DNA of 64,000 bases from positions 875,058,594 to 875,122,593 of the forward strand of contig NC_081409.1 in NCBI RefSeq assembly GCF_030272615.1, read 5' to 3'. The DNA is from Cryptomeria japonica (taxonomy: Eukaryota > Streptophyta > Pinopsida > Cupressales > Cupressaceae). The notes beneath the pieces were generated by a model. The model was not told where the DNA came from, made no database searches, and saw only the letters and a list, made by a program, of their open reading frames with translations. The translations under genes and the position numbers were made by a program. Below are positions 1-12,178 of the stretch, one piece after another (positions within the stretch are counted from its first letter, which is position 1; each line of letters starts with the position of its first letter).

Positions 1-1330
1 TCAATTGTTCCTTTCAGATACATGAATATCCTTTTTTACCGCTACCATGTGTGTCTCCTTAGGATCTTTCTAAAATCTTGCAACTAATCCAACAGCATGT
101 GCAATGTCTGATCTACTGTAAACAACATAATGCAACTTTCCAATCATAGACTTGTATTCTTTCTCATCCAAAGACGGTGAATCATCTTGTTTTGACAATT
201 TACAACCTATCACCATCGGAGTACCAATCGGTTTACAATCTTCCATGCCAAAAGTTTTCAAGACTTCTTTTACATACTTAGTCTGATAGATAAATATTTC
301 ATTTTCTAGTTGTTGAATCTATAAACCAATAAAGAACTTTATCTCACTGATGAGAGACATCTCAAATTATTTCTTCATTTCATCTGCAAAATACATACAC
401 GTGTCATCATTTCCATGAAATATTATATCATCAACAAAAACTTCAACAAGTAACATTTTGTCTCCATCAGTCGTAAAATATATGTTACTATCTTCATTGG
501 TTCTTTGGATTCCTATCTTGATCAGATGTGCATGCAATCTTTCAAACCATGCTCTGGGAGCTTGCTTCAAGCCATATAGTGCCTTGTGTAGTTTGCAAAC
601 CATATTTTCATATTCACTCAAGGCAAAACCATATGGGTGTTATATATATACGTCTTCTTCCAAGATACCATTTAGAAAAGTTGATTTAACATCCATGTAA
701 TATACCTTAAATCCTTTAAAATAAGCAAAGGCAAACAACATTCTAACACCTTCAAGTCTTGCCACCGATGCAAAGGTTTCACCATAGTCTTCACCTTCTT
801 CTTGAGCATACCCTTTGCAAACCAACCTCACCTTGTTTCCAACAACTTCACCATCCTCATTAACTTTGTTTCTGAATACCCATTTTGTCCCAATAACATT
901 TTTGTCTTCCGGTCTAGGAACAAGAGACCATGTATTGTTCTTCTCAGTCTGGTCAAGTTCTTCATCCATTGCATTCAGCCTATCTTCATCTTTCAAAGCT
1001 TCTCTAACAGTCTTCGGCTCAATAGTTGAAATCAGACAAGCACTTTCTTTGATCTTTCTTCTCATTTGAACTCTAGAATTCATGTCTCCTATTATCTGAT
1101 CAACAGAGTGATTTAACTTCACATATCTAGGTATAACCCGTTCTGGTATAGAAGTCTCTTCTTGTTCTTCTTCTTCATCTTCATCTTCATCTTCATCATC
1201 TACCAATTGAGAATCGTCATATGCACCGTTATGCTCAACATCTTTATGCACTTCTGGTTCAATAATCACAAGTTTCTGATCATCATATGCTTCATCAGAT
1301 CTCCTAGTATCATCAAATTTGTTCACAACT
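1..1330 (-). pseudogene. Ty1/copia pol fragment: linker and reverse transcriptase, broken
   Basis: Read on the minus strand from 1326 down, this is the stretch between integrase and RT of a copia polyprotein, then most of the RT. It begins with an acidic run rich in D and E, then carries the block [12 protein letters not shown], the palm block MDVKSTFLNG, ALYGLKQAPRAW near 560, and the catalytic VFVDDII near 430. The blocks at 1326-640, 621-367 and 261-70 share one reading frame broken by stops, so the copy cannot make a full protein. RNase H would lie left of position 1. The protein is very close to that of element A (for example GKLHYVV followed by SR), so both belong to one family. The family assignment is firm; whether this belongs to element B (9701-13699) is unclear because protease and integrase are absent between them. 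Confidence 0.88.
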
Positions 1331-1689
1331 AGGGTTTCCGGTGAGAATGCTCTTCAACCGATTCACAAATCTCCACAATTCGCTATCAACTTTAAACAAA
1401 GTAGTAGTCAAAAGCTCTTCATTGTTTCTGACGTTCTCCAGATGTTCTCTCAACAATACTAAGTGAAAAAATGAAACTATCAAACAACTTTTATTTGTCT
1501 TTTACTAAACCGGTTGAACATACGCTAATCATTGTTCAACTCTAAAACTTGATACTAGCACACATATCACATTTAGTTTACCGGTTTGATCACAAAATCA
1601 CTTCATAATAACATTATGCATTAAAGTATGCAGATTTAACTTACCACATACCATTCAGGGGGTCCAGAAATGGATATGACAATATGTTT
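1331..1689. other. No gene recognised; upstream flank of the pol fragment
   Basis: AT-rich sequence between the copia linker and the left LTR of element A. The minus strand has a short open stretch (about 1450-1325) in another frame, without a domain I know. I see no promoter or repeat here. Confidence 0.4.
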
Positions 1690-3360
1690 TGTTGGCATTC
1701 GGCATAACTGATGCAAATGAAGTGATCCAGTTGAAGACTAATGACTGCACCAATAAAGGATAGGAGTTTATTTGTGATGAAGAGATTGAGATTCTATGAT
1801 TAGATGACATGATCAGTTATTTGTGTTGTCATTGATGGCAACTGATGTCAAATGATGTTCCTGATGTTTTGTTTTGTCATCTAAGTGATTTGGTTTAGCG
1901 GAAGACAGGGTTTACCGACAGAGAACTAAAGTTTGTGAAATAGGACTTTAACCAGTAAAGCGGAGTTGTTTTGATCGAATCAGAAGATCGGCAATGTTCT
2001 GTGATTTGTGGTTTGGATGGTGAACTTGTATCATGGAAAGGTGTATCTGACAAGAACCGGAACTTGTGAAGATTACGGGAAGCCGAGTTTCAAATTTATG
2101 ATGAAGTTTTGCTAAGGTTTTAGTAAGGTTTAAGACTGGTCAAGATATCATCAAACCAGTAATGATTTTTGTTATGACGATGATCGACGACAAGTCTACA
2201 TGAAATTGGTAACATGGCACAACCCATGTGAAAAGATACAATTATTGTTTTTGTGCAATTCAAAGAATAATTTCTTGGGAATCAGTGAAACGCTTAGTAG
2301 AGTGTTTAATGGTTTTGACTTTGGTACAAATTGTATTTTTGTGATGGGTTACGATCAACCAACAGTTGATATTGCATTGTAATTTGTTGTAATGATTTAT
2401 ATATCAATTTGTGATGATCTCTTATGATTTGAATTATAAATTCATGATGTAATTAGGGTTTAGTGGCCGACCTAGTTGAGATGGCTATTTAGGAAAAAAA
2501 AGTTGATGTTTATGATGTCGGTGGTCTTAGAGAATGTGTTGAGCCGTCCAAGTGAAGTGTGAGATTTTCTTGAGAAGTTGCAGAATGTTGTGCATAACTG
2601 GATCTGATCAAGCAAGCAGAGAAGTGCAAGTAACATATCATTTTTTTATTGTTGTTCCCTAACAGTTGCAGTGGGTTAAATCCCTTAATCGGGTAGGTCC
2701 TAACAGGCCTTAAACATTTAAGTCCCCTAACAAGGTAGCTCTCACAAGAGTGTTAAATCATGTCACGAGGTTGATCCTAACAGATCATCAAGCTCCTAAC
2801 CGGGCTGCTAGGCAAATCCCTTAACGAGGTGACTCCTAACAGGGCGTATTGTAAGCTCCTAACAGGGATAAGCTCCTAACAGGGCATACTTCAAAAGAGT
2901 ACAAATATTTGTGAGTGCCAACTCCCACCGTGTTTTTTCCCTATTTGGGTTTCCACGTCAAAAACTTATGGTGTTCATTTGTGGAATGCTTTTCATGTGA
3001 TGTTCTTGTTTATGTTTCATTTCATGCATTATTTCTGAGACATCGGTTATGATGTTTTATCAGAGGTTACCAGTAAGGATAAGAAGTTGTTAGAGAAAGT
3101 GTTTTATCTTATTGATGAGGATAATGAGTTGGTAAAGGATCAAATCTACATGGTTGCTTAAGTGGTGAAAGAATTGTTTGATATGGTAAATGATTTGATT
3201 AATATGTTAAACAAATCTGATTAAAGAAGTTAAGATATTTGTTAAATGGTTTCAGATCTTATATAAGTTTTCTTTCCAGTTTGAAGTTTCAGTTGGTCTT
3301 AATACTGATTTACGCTCCCCCCCCCTCTCAGTATTAACCAAATCCTCATAGGATTAACCA
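1690..3360 (+). repeat. 5' LTR of element A
   Basis: It begins TGTTGGCATT and ends before TTGGTATCAAAGC. The 3' half holds a dispersed series of the motif CCTAACAGGG and variants such as CTTAACCGGG between about 2650 and 2890. A pyrimidine tract of C residues followed by TCTCAGTATTAA lies at 3317-3339, close to the end. The block GTTTTTTCCC..TTTGGGTTTCCACG near 2931 is of the kind seen in R/U5 of plant copia LTRs. The same U5 layout recurs in other LTRs of the window. Confidence 0.9.
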
Positions 3361-3373
3361 TTGGTATCAAAGC
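3361..3373 (+). promoter_or_regulatory. Primer binding site of element A (initiator tRNA-Met type)
   Basis: TTGGTATCAAAGC directly follows the LTR and differs by one base from TGGTATCAGAGC, the usual plant copia site complementary to initiator tRNA-Met. Confidence 0.85.
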
Positions 3374-3433
3374 TTTGGTCCTTTGTGTGCATAGAGCCTA
3401 ACCGCTTGAGGAAAAGATTCTGAGGAAGTCAAG

Positions 3434-4312
3434 ATGATGAAGAAAGAGGGTCCTAAGTTCAACAAGGATTACTACAAGATCTGGAAAGATGGGATGAAGA
3501 TCTACATCAAAGGTCTTGGTGCACAATATTGGAAGCAAGTTGAAACAACATATGTTGCTCCTACTACTACTCCCTTGACACCGAATGAACTCAGAGAGTA
3601 GCAAGATAACATGCAAGCCTTAGAAACTATTGTAAGTACTTTATTTGATTAAGAATATATTGATGTTCAAGGATTGGAAACTGCAGGTGAGTTTTGGGAA
3701 AAGTTAGAGACAATCTATGGAGGAGATGAGCAGGTTCAAAGAGCCAAAGAGGAAAGCTTGAGAGGAAATTTCGATGACATGAGAATGCTTGAAGGAGAAA
3801 ATATTGCCCAGTATGGTCAGAGAATCAAAGAAGTTGTTGGTGGCATAAAGAGTGATGGAGGTAAAATAGAAGATGATACAATAGTAAGTAAAATGCTCAG
3901 AACTCTTCAACCTCAGTATGCTATAAGAGTATCGGCAATCCAAGAACTTAGATCTATTTCAAAGGATAAGGTAACTATTGATTCATTGATTAGTAAGCTT
4001 ACAGCTTTTGAGTTAAATAATTTTGACAATAGTGTGACAAAATCTACTGAATCTGCCTTTAAAGCTTATGTTGTCGATCCATCTACTAGAAAAGGAAAAG
4101 ATATATGTCAAAATCATGAGTGCAAGATAAGTCATGGAAGTAACTGGGGAAATGAAAACAATGAAGATCAAGTGATGGAACTTGAGGCACTGTTAGCAAA
4201 GAGATTTCCAAGAGGCGCTGGTAAGTATAAAGGAAAGCTACCTTTGAAGTGTTTCTCTTGTAGTAAAATTGGTCATATTGCTGCTAACTGCCCTAACACT
4301 GATAAGAAATAG
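3434..4312 (+). pseudogene. Element A gag (nucleocapsid), interrupted by stops
   Basis: The start ATG at 3434 opens MMKKEGPKFNKDYYKIWK, the usual N-terminus of copia gag. In-frame stops at about 3599 and 3650 cut it. The capsid-like part continues from 3674, and a zinc knuckle CFSCSKIGHIAANC (CX2CX4HX4C) lies near 4250-4291. Gag would bind element RNA in virus-like particles. The frame runs on into protease after another stop at 4310-4312, so gag and pol were once one polyprotein. Not functional as it stands. Confidence 0.85.
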
Positions 4313-4690
4313 AAGTTTAGAAGATTCAAAGGAAAGGGCAAGAAACATTGTTATGTTGCAATAGACGAAGGTGTGACCGATGATGAGTCTGAAGATCAAG
4401 ATGACAATGAAGAAATTGTATTTGTAGCTGTGAAGGAGGAACTGTCAGATGAAAAGGCACTAGTATCTCATATGAAGAATAGTGATGAATGGATTATAGA
4501 TAGTGGTTGCTCACACCACATGACCAAAGATAAAAGTAAGTTCATAACCCTTGATGAATTTGATGGAGGTGTTGTTAGATTTAGAAATAACTCTCCCTGC
4601 ATGGTGAAAGGTAAAGGTTCAATCTCTCTAAATGGGAAGAGTAATGTTGATGATGTTTTTTCAGTTGATGGTCTTAAACATAATCTTTAA
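4313..4690 (+). pseudogene. Element A aspartic protease region
   Basis: The frame is shared with gag. An acidic linker (DDESEDQDDNEE) is followed by WIIDSGCSHHMT, with the catalytic D-S-G at about 4499-4507, as in copia proteases. A stop at about 4688 follows VDGLKHNL, where intact relatives continue into the pre-integrase domain. It would have processed the polyprotein. Confidence 0.85.
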
Positions 4691-5845
4691 AGTGTTGGTC
4701 ATCTCAATGATAAATGTTAGTTGTTTGAGTTTAAAAGTGGAGTTTACATAATTCTTGGAGGTAATGGTGAACTGATTGCTACCGGGAAGCAAACTAGAGG
4801 TATCTTATTCCATTTGAATAGTAATATTAATAATTGTCTGGTTGCAATTATAGAAGACAGTTTGTTGTGGCATAAAAGATGTTGTCATGTTAATTTTGAT
4901 AATTTGGTTAAGATAAGCAAGTCAAGTGTTGTAAGAGGATTACCCCAACTTGTCAAACTGGATAGTGTCATATGCAAATATTGTCAAATCGGTAAGATGA
5001 CCTCTATTTCTTTCAAGAGCAAGAATTATATTTCTGATAATATTATAGATTTGGTACATACTGATCTTTGTAGCTCTATGAGAACAAAGAGTTATTACAG
5101 TGATAGGTATTTCATGATTTTCACTGATGACTATTCTAAAATGATGTGGGTGACATTTTTGAGAGAAAAATCAGAAGCATTTAGTAAATTTAAATCATTT
5201 AAAGCTCCAGTTGAGAAGCAAATCGGTTAAAACTTGAAGTGTTTAAGATCAATACGAGGAGGTGAATTCACATCTGATGAATTTGTTAAGTATTGTGATG
5301 AACGGGGTATAAAGAGACAGATGTCTGCTCTGAAGACACCACAAAATAATGGCATAGAAGAAAGGATGAACAAAATAATAGTTAAAGTTGTAAGAACCAT
5401 GTTATTGCAGGGTAATGTATCCAAAATATTTTGGAGAGAAGCAGTCGGTAATATTGTATACACTTTAAACTGAGTACTGGTAAAGAAAGGTAACAATAAG
5501 ACACCCTATGAGCTATGGTATGGAAAACCCCTTGTGAAAGTTATTTTAAAAAATTTGGAAGTCTGTTTTATTAAGAGAGATAACTACACTGAGAAATTTG
5601 ATGCAAAATCTGATGAGAGAATTTTTCTTGGTTACTCTTCTAAAAGTAAGGCATATAAATATTACAATAAGAGAACTAAGAAAATTGTTGAAAGTGATAA
5701 TGTAAAAGTTAATGATCTATCTGAAAAGTCTAAAGGTACAAACAGATTTGAACCTGAAAAGGATGATAATGAGAAAAAGTTTGTAATCATTGAACTAGAG
5801 ATAAAAAATAATGAAGAACCAACAAATGCAGAATTAGATGCTTAA
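4691..5845 (+). pseudogene. Element A integrase, catalytic residue lost
   Basis: The GAG-pre-integrase zinc region is seen as LLWHKRCCHVNFDNL with CKYCQIGK near 4970. The core begins at HTDLC (first Asp, about 5060). The second catalytic Asp, expected in LRSDRGGEF, is replaced: the text reads LRSIRGGEF near 5250. The Glu is kept in GIEERMNK near 5360. Stops at 5228-5230 and 5471-5473 interrupt it. The C-terminal part (IFLGYSSKSKAYK) follows to 5845. With D changed to I and the stops it is certainly inactive. Confidence 0.88.
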
Positions 5846-5999
5846 CCGGTAAGCAATGACAGTGAGGAAGAAGATGAAGAACCTGATGCAAAAGATGCAG
5901 AACCGGCACAGGCAATACCTAGATATGTCAGACTAAACCATTCACAAGAGCAGTAATTGGTGATAAGAATGTAGATGTGCAAACCAAGAGAAATATCTG

Positions 6000-7563
6000 A
6001 GACAACTCATGTTTGATATCTACAATTGAACCCAAGACAGTTAAGGAAGCACTAAAGGATGACGATTGGGTTAATTCAATGAATGAATAATTGGATCAAA
6101 TTGAGAAGAATCAGACATGGTCACTTGTTCCCAGACCGGAGGATAAGAATGTAATTGGAACAAAATGGGTCTTTAGGAATAAATTGGATGAAGAAGGAAG
6201 AATTCTAAGAAACAAGGCAAGGTTAGTCTGCAAAGGGTATGCTCAAGAAGAAGTTGAGGATTATGGTGAAACATTTGCACAAGTTGCTAGATTAGAAGGT
6301 GGAAGGATGCTGCTGGCATTTGCTGCATATAAGGGATTCAAAGTTCACCAAATGGATGTCAAATCAGCCTTTCTAAATGGGATTCTACAAGTAGAAGTAT
6401 ACATTGAACAACTAGATGGATTTTCCTTGACTCGTGATAAGGACATGGTGTGTAAATTGCACAAAGCACTATATGGTCTAAAGAAGGCACCGAGAGCATG
6501 GTATGAGAGATTACATACACATTTGATCAAAATTGGATTCCAACGTACCAGTGAGGATAGCAACATTTATTTGAAGATTGATGGAGACAAGATGCCGATA
6601 GCAGAAGTGTTTGTAGATGACATAATTTTGGGTGGAAATGGTGATATGTGTATGGATTTTGCTAAGATAATAAAAAAGAAATTTAAAATGTCTCTAATCG
6701 GTGAAATAAAGTTCTTTATTGGCTTACAAGTCCAGCAACTAGATGGTGGTATTGTTATTTATCAGACCAAGTATATCAAAGAGGTGTTAAAAACTTTCAG
6801 CATGGAAGACTGCAAACCGGTAGGAACATCAATGGTGACAAGCTGCAAGTTGTCAAAGAAAGATGATTCCCCTGCTGTTAGAGAAAAAAATTACAGATCT
6901 ATGATTGGCAAGCTACACTATGTTGTCCATAGCAGACCGGGCATTGTTCATGTTGTTGGATTAGTGGCTAGATTTCAAAAAGAGCCTAAGGAGAGTCACA
7001 TGGTGGTTGTGAAGAGAATTTTTTGGTATCTCAAAGGCACAGTAGACTACGGTTTATGGTATCCCTATAAAGGAGATTTTACTTTGGATTTCTTTACTGA
7101 TGTCGATTGGGCAGGTAATGTGAATGATCGAAAAAGCACAATCGATGGAGCTTTTCTACTTGGAGGAATATTAGTGGCATGGACAAGCAAGAAACAAACT
7201 TGTGTTTCTCAATCTACAACTAAATCAGAGTATGTAGTTGCATCCATAAATTGCATGCAGGTAATATGGATGAGACATGTCCGAGAAGGATTCAAGATAG
7301 ATATGTATGAATCGGTGACTATCTATTGTGATAATACAAGTGCAATAAACATTTCTAAGAATCATGTACTTTATTCTAGAACCAAGCACATTGAATTGAA
7401 ATATCATTTCCTAAGGGAAATTGTTCAATAAAAAGAGGTGAAGATGGAATATGTGAAGAGTAAAGATCAGTTAGCTGATATCTTTACTAAGCCCTTACCA
7501 AAGGCTACCTTTGAGTTTCTTAGAGGTAAACTAGGTGTTAGACCCGTACACCAAAAGAACTAG
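6000..7563 (+). pseudogene. Element A reverse transcriptase and RNase H
   Basis: After a one-base frameshift near 5955 the pol frame resumes. RT blocks are [38 protein letters not shown] and the catalytic VFVDDIILGG near 6610. RNase H follows with TDVDWAG near 7097, SEYVVAS near 7228 and YCDNTSAINIS near 7325. The long open part is 6091-7431. A TAA at 7429-7431 is followed in frame by KSKDQLADIFTKPLPKATF to the true C-terminus at 7563. This is the best preserved piece of element A but still broken. Confidence 0.9.
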
Positions 7564-7983
7564 AATGATGGAGATCCATCAATCCTGTGGATTTCATGAT
7601 TATATTTCATTAAGGATGGATGAAGGTGAAGGCTACTCCTTTGGGGGAGCAAGTATGATGTAAAGTTTTGATTTAATGTTTTGATGTAATTTTTCTGAGA
7701 TGATGGAAGAGGCAGCAGCAAAATTCAAAACAAGTAATGCATTTACACCTTTGGCATTGCTGTCAAAGGGGGAGAAAAAAAGAAATCAAATATGGGAGAA
7801 GAAAAGATATGAGAGAAGTTGAAGATCAGATTGAGAGAAGCATTGGTTAAGGGGAAGAAGACAAAGCAGGAGAACCGGTAGATGTTGTGATATCAGCAAG
7901 CAAGTGGCAAGCAAGTTGCAGATGATGATGTTACCATGAATGTATATCTGATTAGTGTTGCCATCAATGCCAAAGGCAGAGAT
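7564..7983 (+). other. Element A 3' untranslated region with polypurine tracts
   Basis: No coding capacity. TTTGGGGGAGCAAG near 7641 and CAAAGGGGGAGAAAAAAAG near 7763 are purine-rich. The likely plus-strand primer tract, AAAGGCAGAGA, sits next to the 3' LTR at about 7972-7982 and looks decayed. Confidence 0.6.
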
Positions 7984-9673
7984 TGTTGGCATTTGACATA
8001 ACTATTGCAGATGAGGTGATGCAGTTGAAGACTAAAGACTACACCAGTAAAGGATAGGAGTCTATTTGTGATGAAGAGATTGAGATTATGTGATTAGATG
8101 GCATGATCAGTTATTTGTGTTGTCATTGATGGCAACTGATGTCAAATGATGTTCCTGATGTTTTGTTTTGTCATCTAAGTGATTTGGCTTATCGGAAGAC
8201 AAGGTTTACCGGTAGAGAACTAAAGTCTGTGAAATAGGACTTTAACCATTAAAGCAGAGTTGTTTTGATTGAATTAGACGATCGGCGATGTTTGGTGATT
8301 TGCGGTTTGGATGGTGAACTTGTATCATGGAAAGGTGTATTTGACCGGAACCGGAACCTGTGAAGATTACCGGAAGGCATGTTTCAAATTTATGATGAAG
8401 TTTTGCTAAGGTTTTAGTAGGGTTTAAGATCGGTGAAGATATCATCAAACTGGTAATGATTTTTGTTAGGATTGTGATCGACAACAGGTCTACATGAAAT
8501 TGGTAACACGGAACAACCCGCATGAAAAGATTTAATTACTATTTTGGCACGATTCAAGGAAGAATTTTTTGGGAATCAGCGAAATGCTTAGTAGAGTGTT
8601 TTATGGTTTTGACTTTGTTACAGATTGGATTTTCGTGATGGGTTACGATCAAACAATGGTTGATATTGCATTGTAATTTGTTGTAATGATCTATATATCG
8701 ATCTGTGATGATCTCTTATGATTTGAATTGTAAATTCATGATGTAATTACGGTTTAGTGGTCGACCTAGTTGAGATGGCTATTTAGGAAGACACAGTTGA
8801 TGTTTATGATGTCAGTGGTCTTAGAGAATGTGTTGAGTCGTCCAAGTGAAGAGTGAGATTTCCCTGAGAAGTTGCAGACTGTTGTGCATAACTGCATATG
8901 ATCAAGCAAGCAGAGAAGTGCAAGTAACAGATCATTTTCTTACTATTGCTCCCTAACAGTTGTAGCAGGTTAAATCCCTTAACCGAGTAGGTCCTAACAG
9001 GCCTTAAACATTTAAGTCCCCTAACAGGGAAGCTCTCAAAAGAGTGTTAAATCCTCTCATGAGTTTGATCCTAATAAATCATCAAGCTCCTAACCGGGCT
9101 TCTAGGCAAATCCCTTAATCAGGTGACTCCTAACAGTGTCTGCTCCTAACAGGGTGTATTGTAAGCTCCTAACAGGGCTAAGCTCATAATAGGGCATACT
9201 TCAAAAGGGTACAAATATTTGTGGGTTCCAACTCTCACCGTGGTTTTTTCCTATTTTGGTTTTCATGTCAAAAACTTATGGTGTTCATGTGTGGAATGTT
9301 TTTCATGTAATGTTCTTGTTTATGTTTTATTTTACGCATTATTTCTGAGACATCAGTTATGATGTTTTATCAGAGGTTTATCAGAGGTTACCGGTACTGA
9401 TAAGAAGTTGTTAGAGAAAGTGTTTGATCTGTTTGATGAGGATAATGAGTTGGTAAATGATCAAATCTACATAATTTCTTAAGTGGTGAAAGAATTGATT
9501 GATGTGGTAAATGATTTGATTAATATATTAAGCAAATATGATTAAAGAAGTTAAGATATTTGTTAAATGGTTTCAGATCTGATATAAGTTTGATTTTGGG
9601 TTTGAAGTTTCAATTAGTCTTAATATTGATTCACCCCCCTCTCAGTATTAACCGGATCCTCATAGGATTAACA
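7984..9673 (+). repeat. 3' LTR of element A
   Basis: It matches the 5' LTR along its length, from TGTTGGCATTTGACATAACT to CCTCATAGGATTAACA. The CCTAACAGG-type motifs recur at 8950-9190 and the C-tract plus TCTCAGTATTAACC lies at 9632-9653. A small local duplication (ATCAGAGGTT) near 9370 adds length against the 5' copy. Many differences are transitions, as expected for methylated repeats. Confidence 0.9.
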
Positions 9674-9700
9674 ATGTGCCCCCTAAGCCTCATACATAGC

Positions 9701-10138
9701 TTAGTTTTCTGGTGAAGGATTCTCCACACTAGGTGAAGAATTGGAGTCCTCAGACGGTATCTCCTCACTTTTCTTTTTCCAAATCTTGTTCATCTCATTC
9801 CTGGTTTCCTCCACATCTAGTTTCTTCTTTCCTTTCTGATCAACGGACTGATCATCTGGTTTGTTCATTTTATCTCTACAAAACTTTGCAAGGTGTCTCG
9901 GTTTGTGATAATGGAAACATGTCATTCCATATGCTCTCCAGGGTCCAACATTGTCTCTACCAGTTCTTCTTCTGCAATTCATAGCTACATGTCCATAGTT
10001 ATGACAAATAGTGCAAATCACATTCCATTTGTTCTCCATTTCATAAGGATTAGACCGGTTCATATAAGGTATATGCCAAGTAGGGTTTCTCTGGTCATAG
10101 TATGATCTCTGCCATTCGCTATTAGACCTCTGACCCAT
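9701..10138 (-). pseudogene. Copia gag zinc-knuckle fragment (element B)
   Basis: The minus-strand open frame of 145 residues holds CTICHNYGHVAMNC, a canonical CX2CX4HX4C zinc knuckle. A second one, CFHYHKPRHLAKFC, has its second Cys changed to Tyr. A lysine- and glutamate-rich tail ending NPSPEN follows. This is the C-terminal part of a copia gag. It is in the right order and strand to belong with the LTR and PBS at 12165-13699. Protease and integrase do not follow; element A begins 27 bp away. Confidence 0.75.
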
Positions 10139-11354
10139 GTAAGATCTCTAATTATTCTCTAGATCTGCACTCAACAACTCTATGCCCATACTTGTTGCAA
10201 TTGTAGCAGTAACAATTAAAAGTACTAGGCTTGATGCAGAGGTATGCAGCAGTAGGATGGAAAAACCCCCCCACACACACAGTCCTTTAACTCCTTCTAT
10301 CTCAAGCCCTTAAAGGCTTCAACACACACTAGACTCAAATTTGAACTTTTACCCCTTACAAGGATTGATACTCACCCTCACAATTTTCTTAGGTCCTAAC
10401 AAGACCTTTCATAACCTTCTTGTTTCACAAGGTATTAACTTTTCTCTTTTACCCCTAATTCACACCTACCCGGCTAGTAGCCCTATTTTCCTACTTTTTT
10501 GGACCTTACTCCAAAAAGTGCCAAAGGAAGTCCCAAACAAACTTTAGTTTCAAATACCCTTTTTGGACCTCTATCAAACTCCAAAGAATTAGATCTCCAA
10601 CCGGCTCTAGCACTCCTAGGCACCTACTTGGGTCACAGACCTAAATGATCAAGTTAGGTCTAGGTTACAAAGGAGGTGTATGGGAATGTGGTCACAAGGA
10701 AAATCCAATGCTTTAGAGGGCTTTCCCAATGTCCAAATGTACCAATTCAATCATCTAACACAATTTCCCATTTTTATGCATCTTGCAATCAATCAATCTT
10801 TGATTGTTCTAATATAAACCCTCATAAAGTTTAGACTAGGGCTTGGTGGCAAAATGTCAAACGAACTCCTCTAACCTCGCCCCTGTGAAATCTCATAATA
10901 CACTCTCCTAACTTGCATTCTACCAATGGCCATTGAAAACCAATGACTACATTGCAAGTTAGGACCTCATCTATGCAACACCCTAGAAAATAGGTAAGTT
11001 TCAGACCTACAGAGGTTGAAATGACAATATCTTCCTTCAAACACCACTTCAAGGGGTCAGACTAGGTTCATCTAAAAGGTAATTTAGTGTTCTTTCCTAC
11101 CAAGCCAAAATTTCACAAAACCATTCAATGCCCTGCGTGGACTGTACGGAAATGCAACAGAGTTCTGGCAAAATCAAATTTGTTTATTTCATACACTCCA
11201 CCAAAATTCTCCAAATCATCAACCACTGTCAACCAACCTTCTTCTTTGGTTGTACAAGCATATATGTTGTACAAGAACATATGGGCTCCCTGTAACTCAT
11301 ATCCCCCATGTTATCCTCAAGTATCTTTACCTCAAGCGGTTAAGCTTCTATACA
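10139..11354 (-). other. Internal region of element B, gag not readable
   Basis: This lies between the B leader and the zinc-knuckle fragment, so it should hold the N-terminal part of gag, but I find no intact frame. Read on the minus strand, 11354-11290 continues the leader seen after the B primer site (TTAACCGCTTGAGG) and matches the leader of element A near 3395-3425. A C-tract at about 10265 and a CA run next to it are simple sequence. Confidence 0.45.
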
Positions 11355-11359
11355 CAGAG

Positions 11360-12152
11360 TGTTGGCATTTTTGATGATTATGTTGTGATTGTCATTGATG
11401 GACACACTTGCTTTGAGATCACTTTTATATGTATGAGTTATGCTCAACCGGCAATTGTTCCCAACCGGTATGATGCATTATAGTCTTTAGACTATCGATG
11501 TTTTGCAGAATGTGTTTACCGGTCTGAAGTGGTATGTTGACCCCAAGCGGTTTGAGGATCTCAAGTGGTACGAAAGATCAAAGCGGCAGAACACATACTT
11601 CCTAGTCATTTTCTAGATGAAATTCATTAACTATGAGCCATAGTGGATCTAATCAAGCAACCTGTGTCATTTGCTAGATCATTCACTTGTTGATTACTCA
11701 CATCTTTGACAAGTTTGAAGCCCTTAACCGGGTAGGCTCAAAGAAGCCTTTGTAAAATCCTCTAACAAGGTGGTTCACATATGTGAATCTAAAATCCAGT
11801 AGCAAGGTAGTCTTTGATCGGACTTATCTCCTAACAGAGATTGAGATTCCTAACAGGATCTGTTCTGGTAAAGAACACTGTATGATCTTAACTGGTCTGG
11901 TTCCTATTCTGCAGATAGTTACTTGTGAGTTTCATCTCACCATGGTTTTTCCCATTTGGGTTTCCACATCAAATATCTTGTGTTATGGTGTTATTGCTCC
12001 TGCGGGTGAATGTCTTATTTGCTATTTGGTTTGTATATGTATTAACCGGTTTGTTTATTAAATTGTTTTACCAGTTTATTACTAGACTGTTTAAGTGTTT
12101 AAATATAGTGTTTTTCGGTATACTAATTCACCCCCCCTCTTAGTATTCATCA
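11360..12152 (+). mobile_element. Solo LTR with 5 bp target duplication
   Basis: The 793 bp unit starts TGTTGGCATT and ends TAGTATTCATCA. CAGAG lies on both sides (11355-11359 and 12153-12157). The 3' part has AACCGGG and CCTAACAGG-type motifs, GTTTTTCCCATTTGGGTTTC near 11945, and a C-tract before TCTTAGTA at about 12131. No coding sequence and no second LTR, so it is the product of LTR-LTR recombination. It splits the 5' leader of element B: with this unit and one CAGAG removed, the leader reads through without a break. Confidence 0.9.
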
Positions 12153-12164
12153 CAGAGGACCAAT

Positions 12165-12176
12165 GCTCTGATACCA
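12165..12176 (-). promoter_or_regulatory. Primer binding site of element B
   Basis: GCTCTGATACCA on the plus strand is the complement of TGGTATCAGAGC, the initiator tRNA-Met type site of copia elements. It lies two bases from the LTR. Confidence 0.88.
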
Positions 12177-12178
12177 AT

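Larger units (their letters stand above)
1690..9673 (+). mobile_element. Ty1/copia LTR retrotransposon A, full-length but decayed
   Basis: Two related LTRs (1690-3360 and 7984-9673) bracket a primer binding site, gag, protease, integrase, RT and RNase H in copia order. Over the first ~260 bp the LTRs differ at about 25 positions, roughly 90% identity by eye, so the insertion is old. The coding part has at least seven in-frame stops and one frameshift near 5955. The 5 bp flanks (TGTTT left, ATGTG right) do not match cleanly, so the target duplication has decayed or the ends have shifted. It lies between two minus-strand copia remnants and may have inserted into one of them. Confidence 0.9.

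Noticed and set aside
1690-1691. Clean 5 bp target duplication for element A
   Set aside because: TGTTT and ATGTG do not match; shifting the border by one base gives 4 of 5 at best but breaks the TG start.
2640-2890. CRISPR-like array (repeated CCTAACAGGG words)
   Set aside because: Repeats are about 10 bp, irregularly spaced, vary in sequence and recur in the other LTR of the same element. They are LTR motifs.
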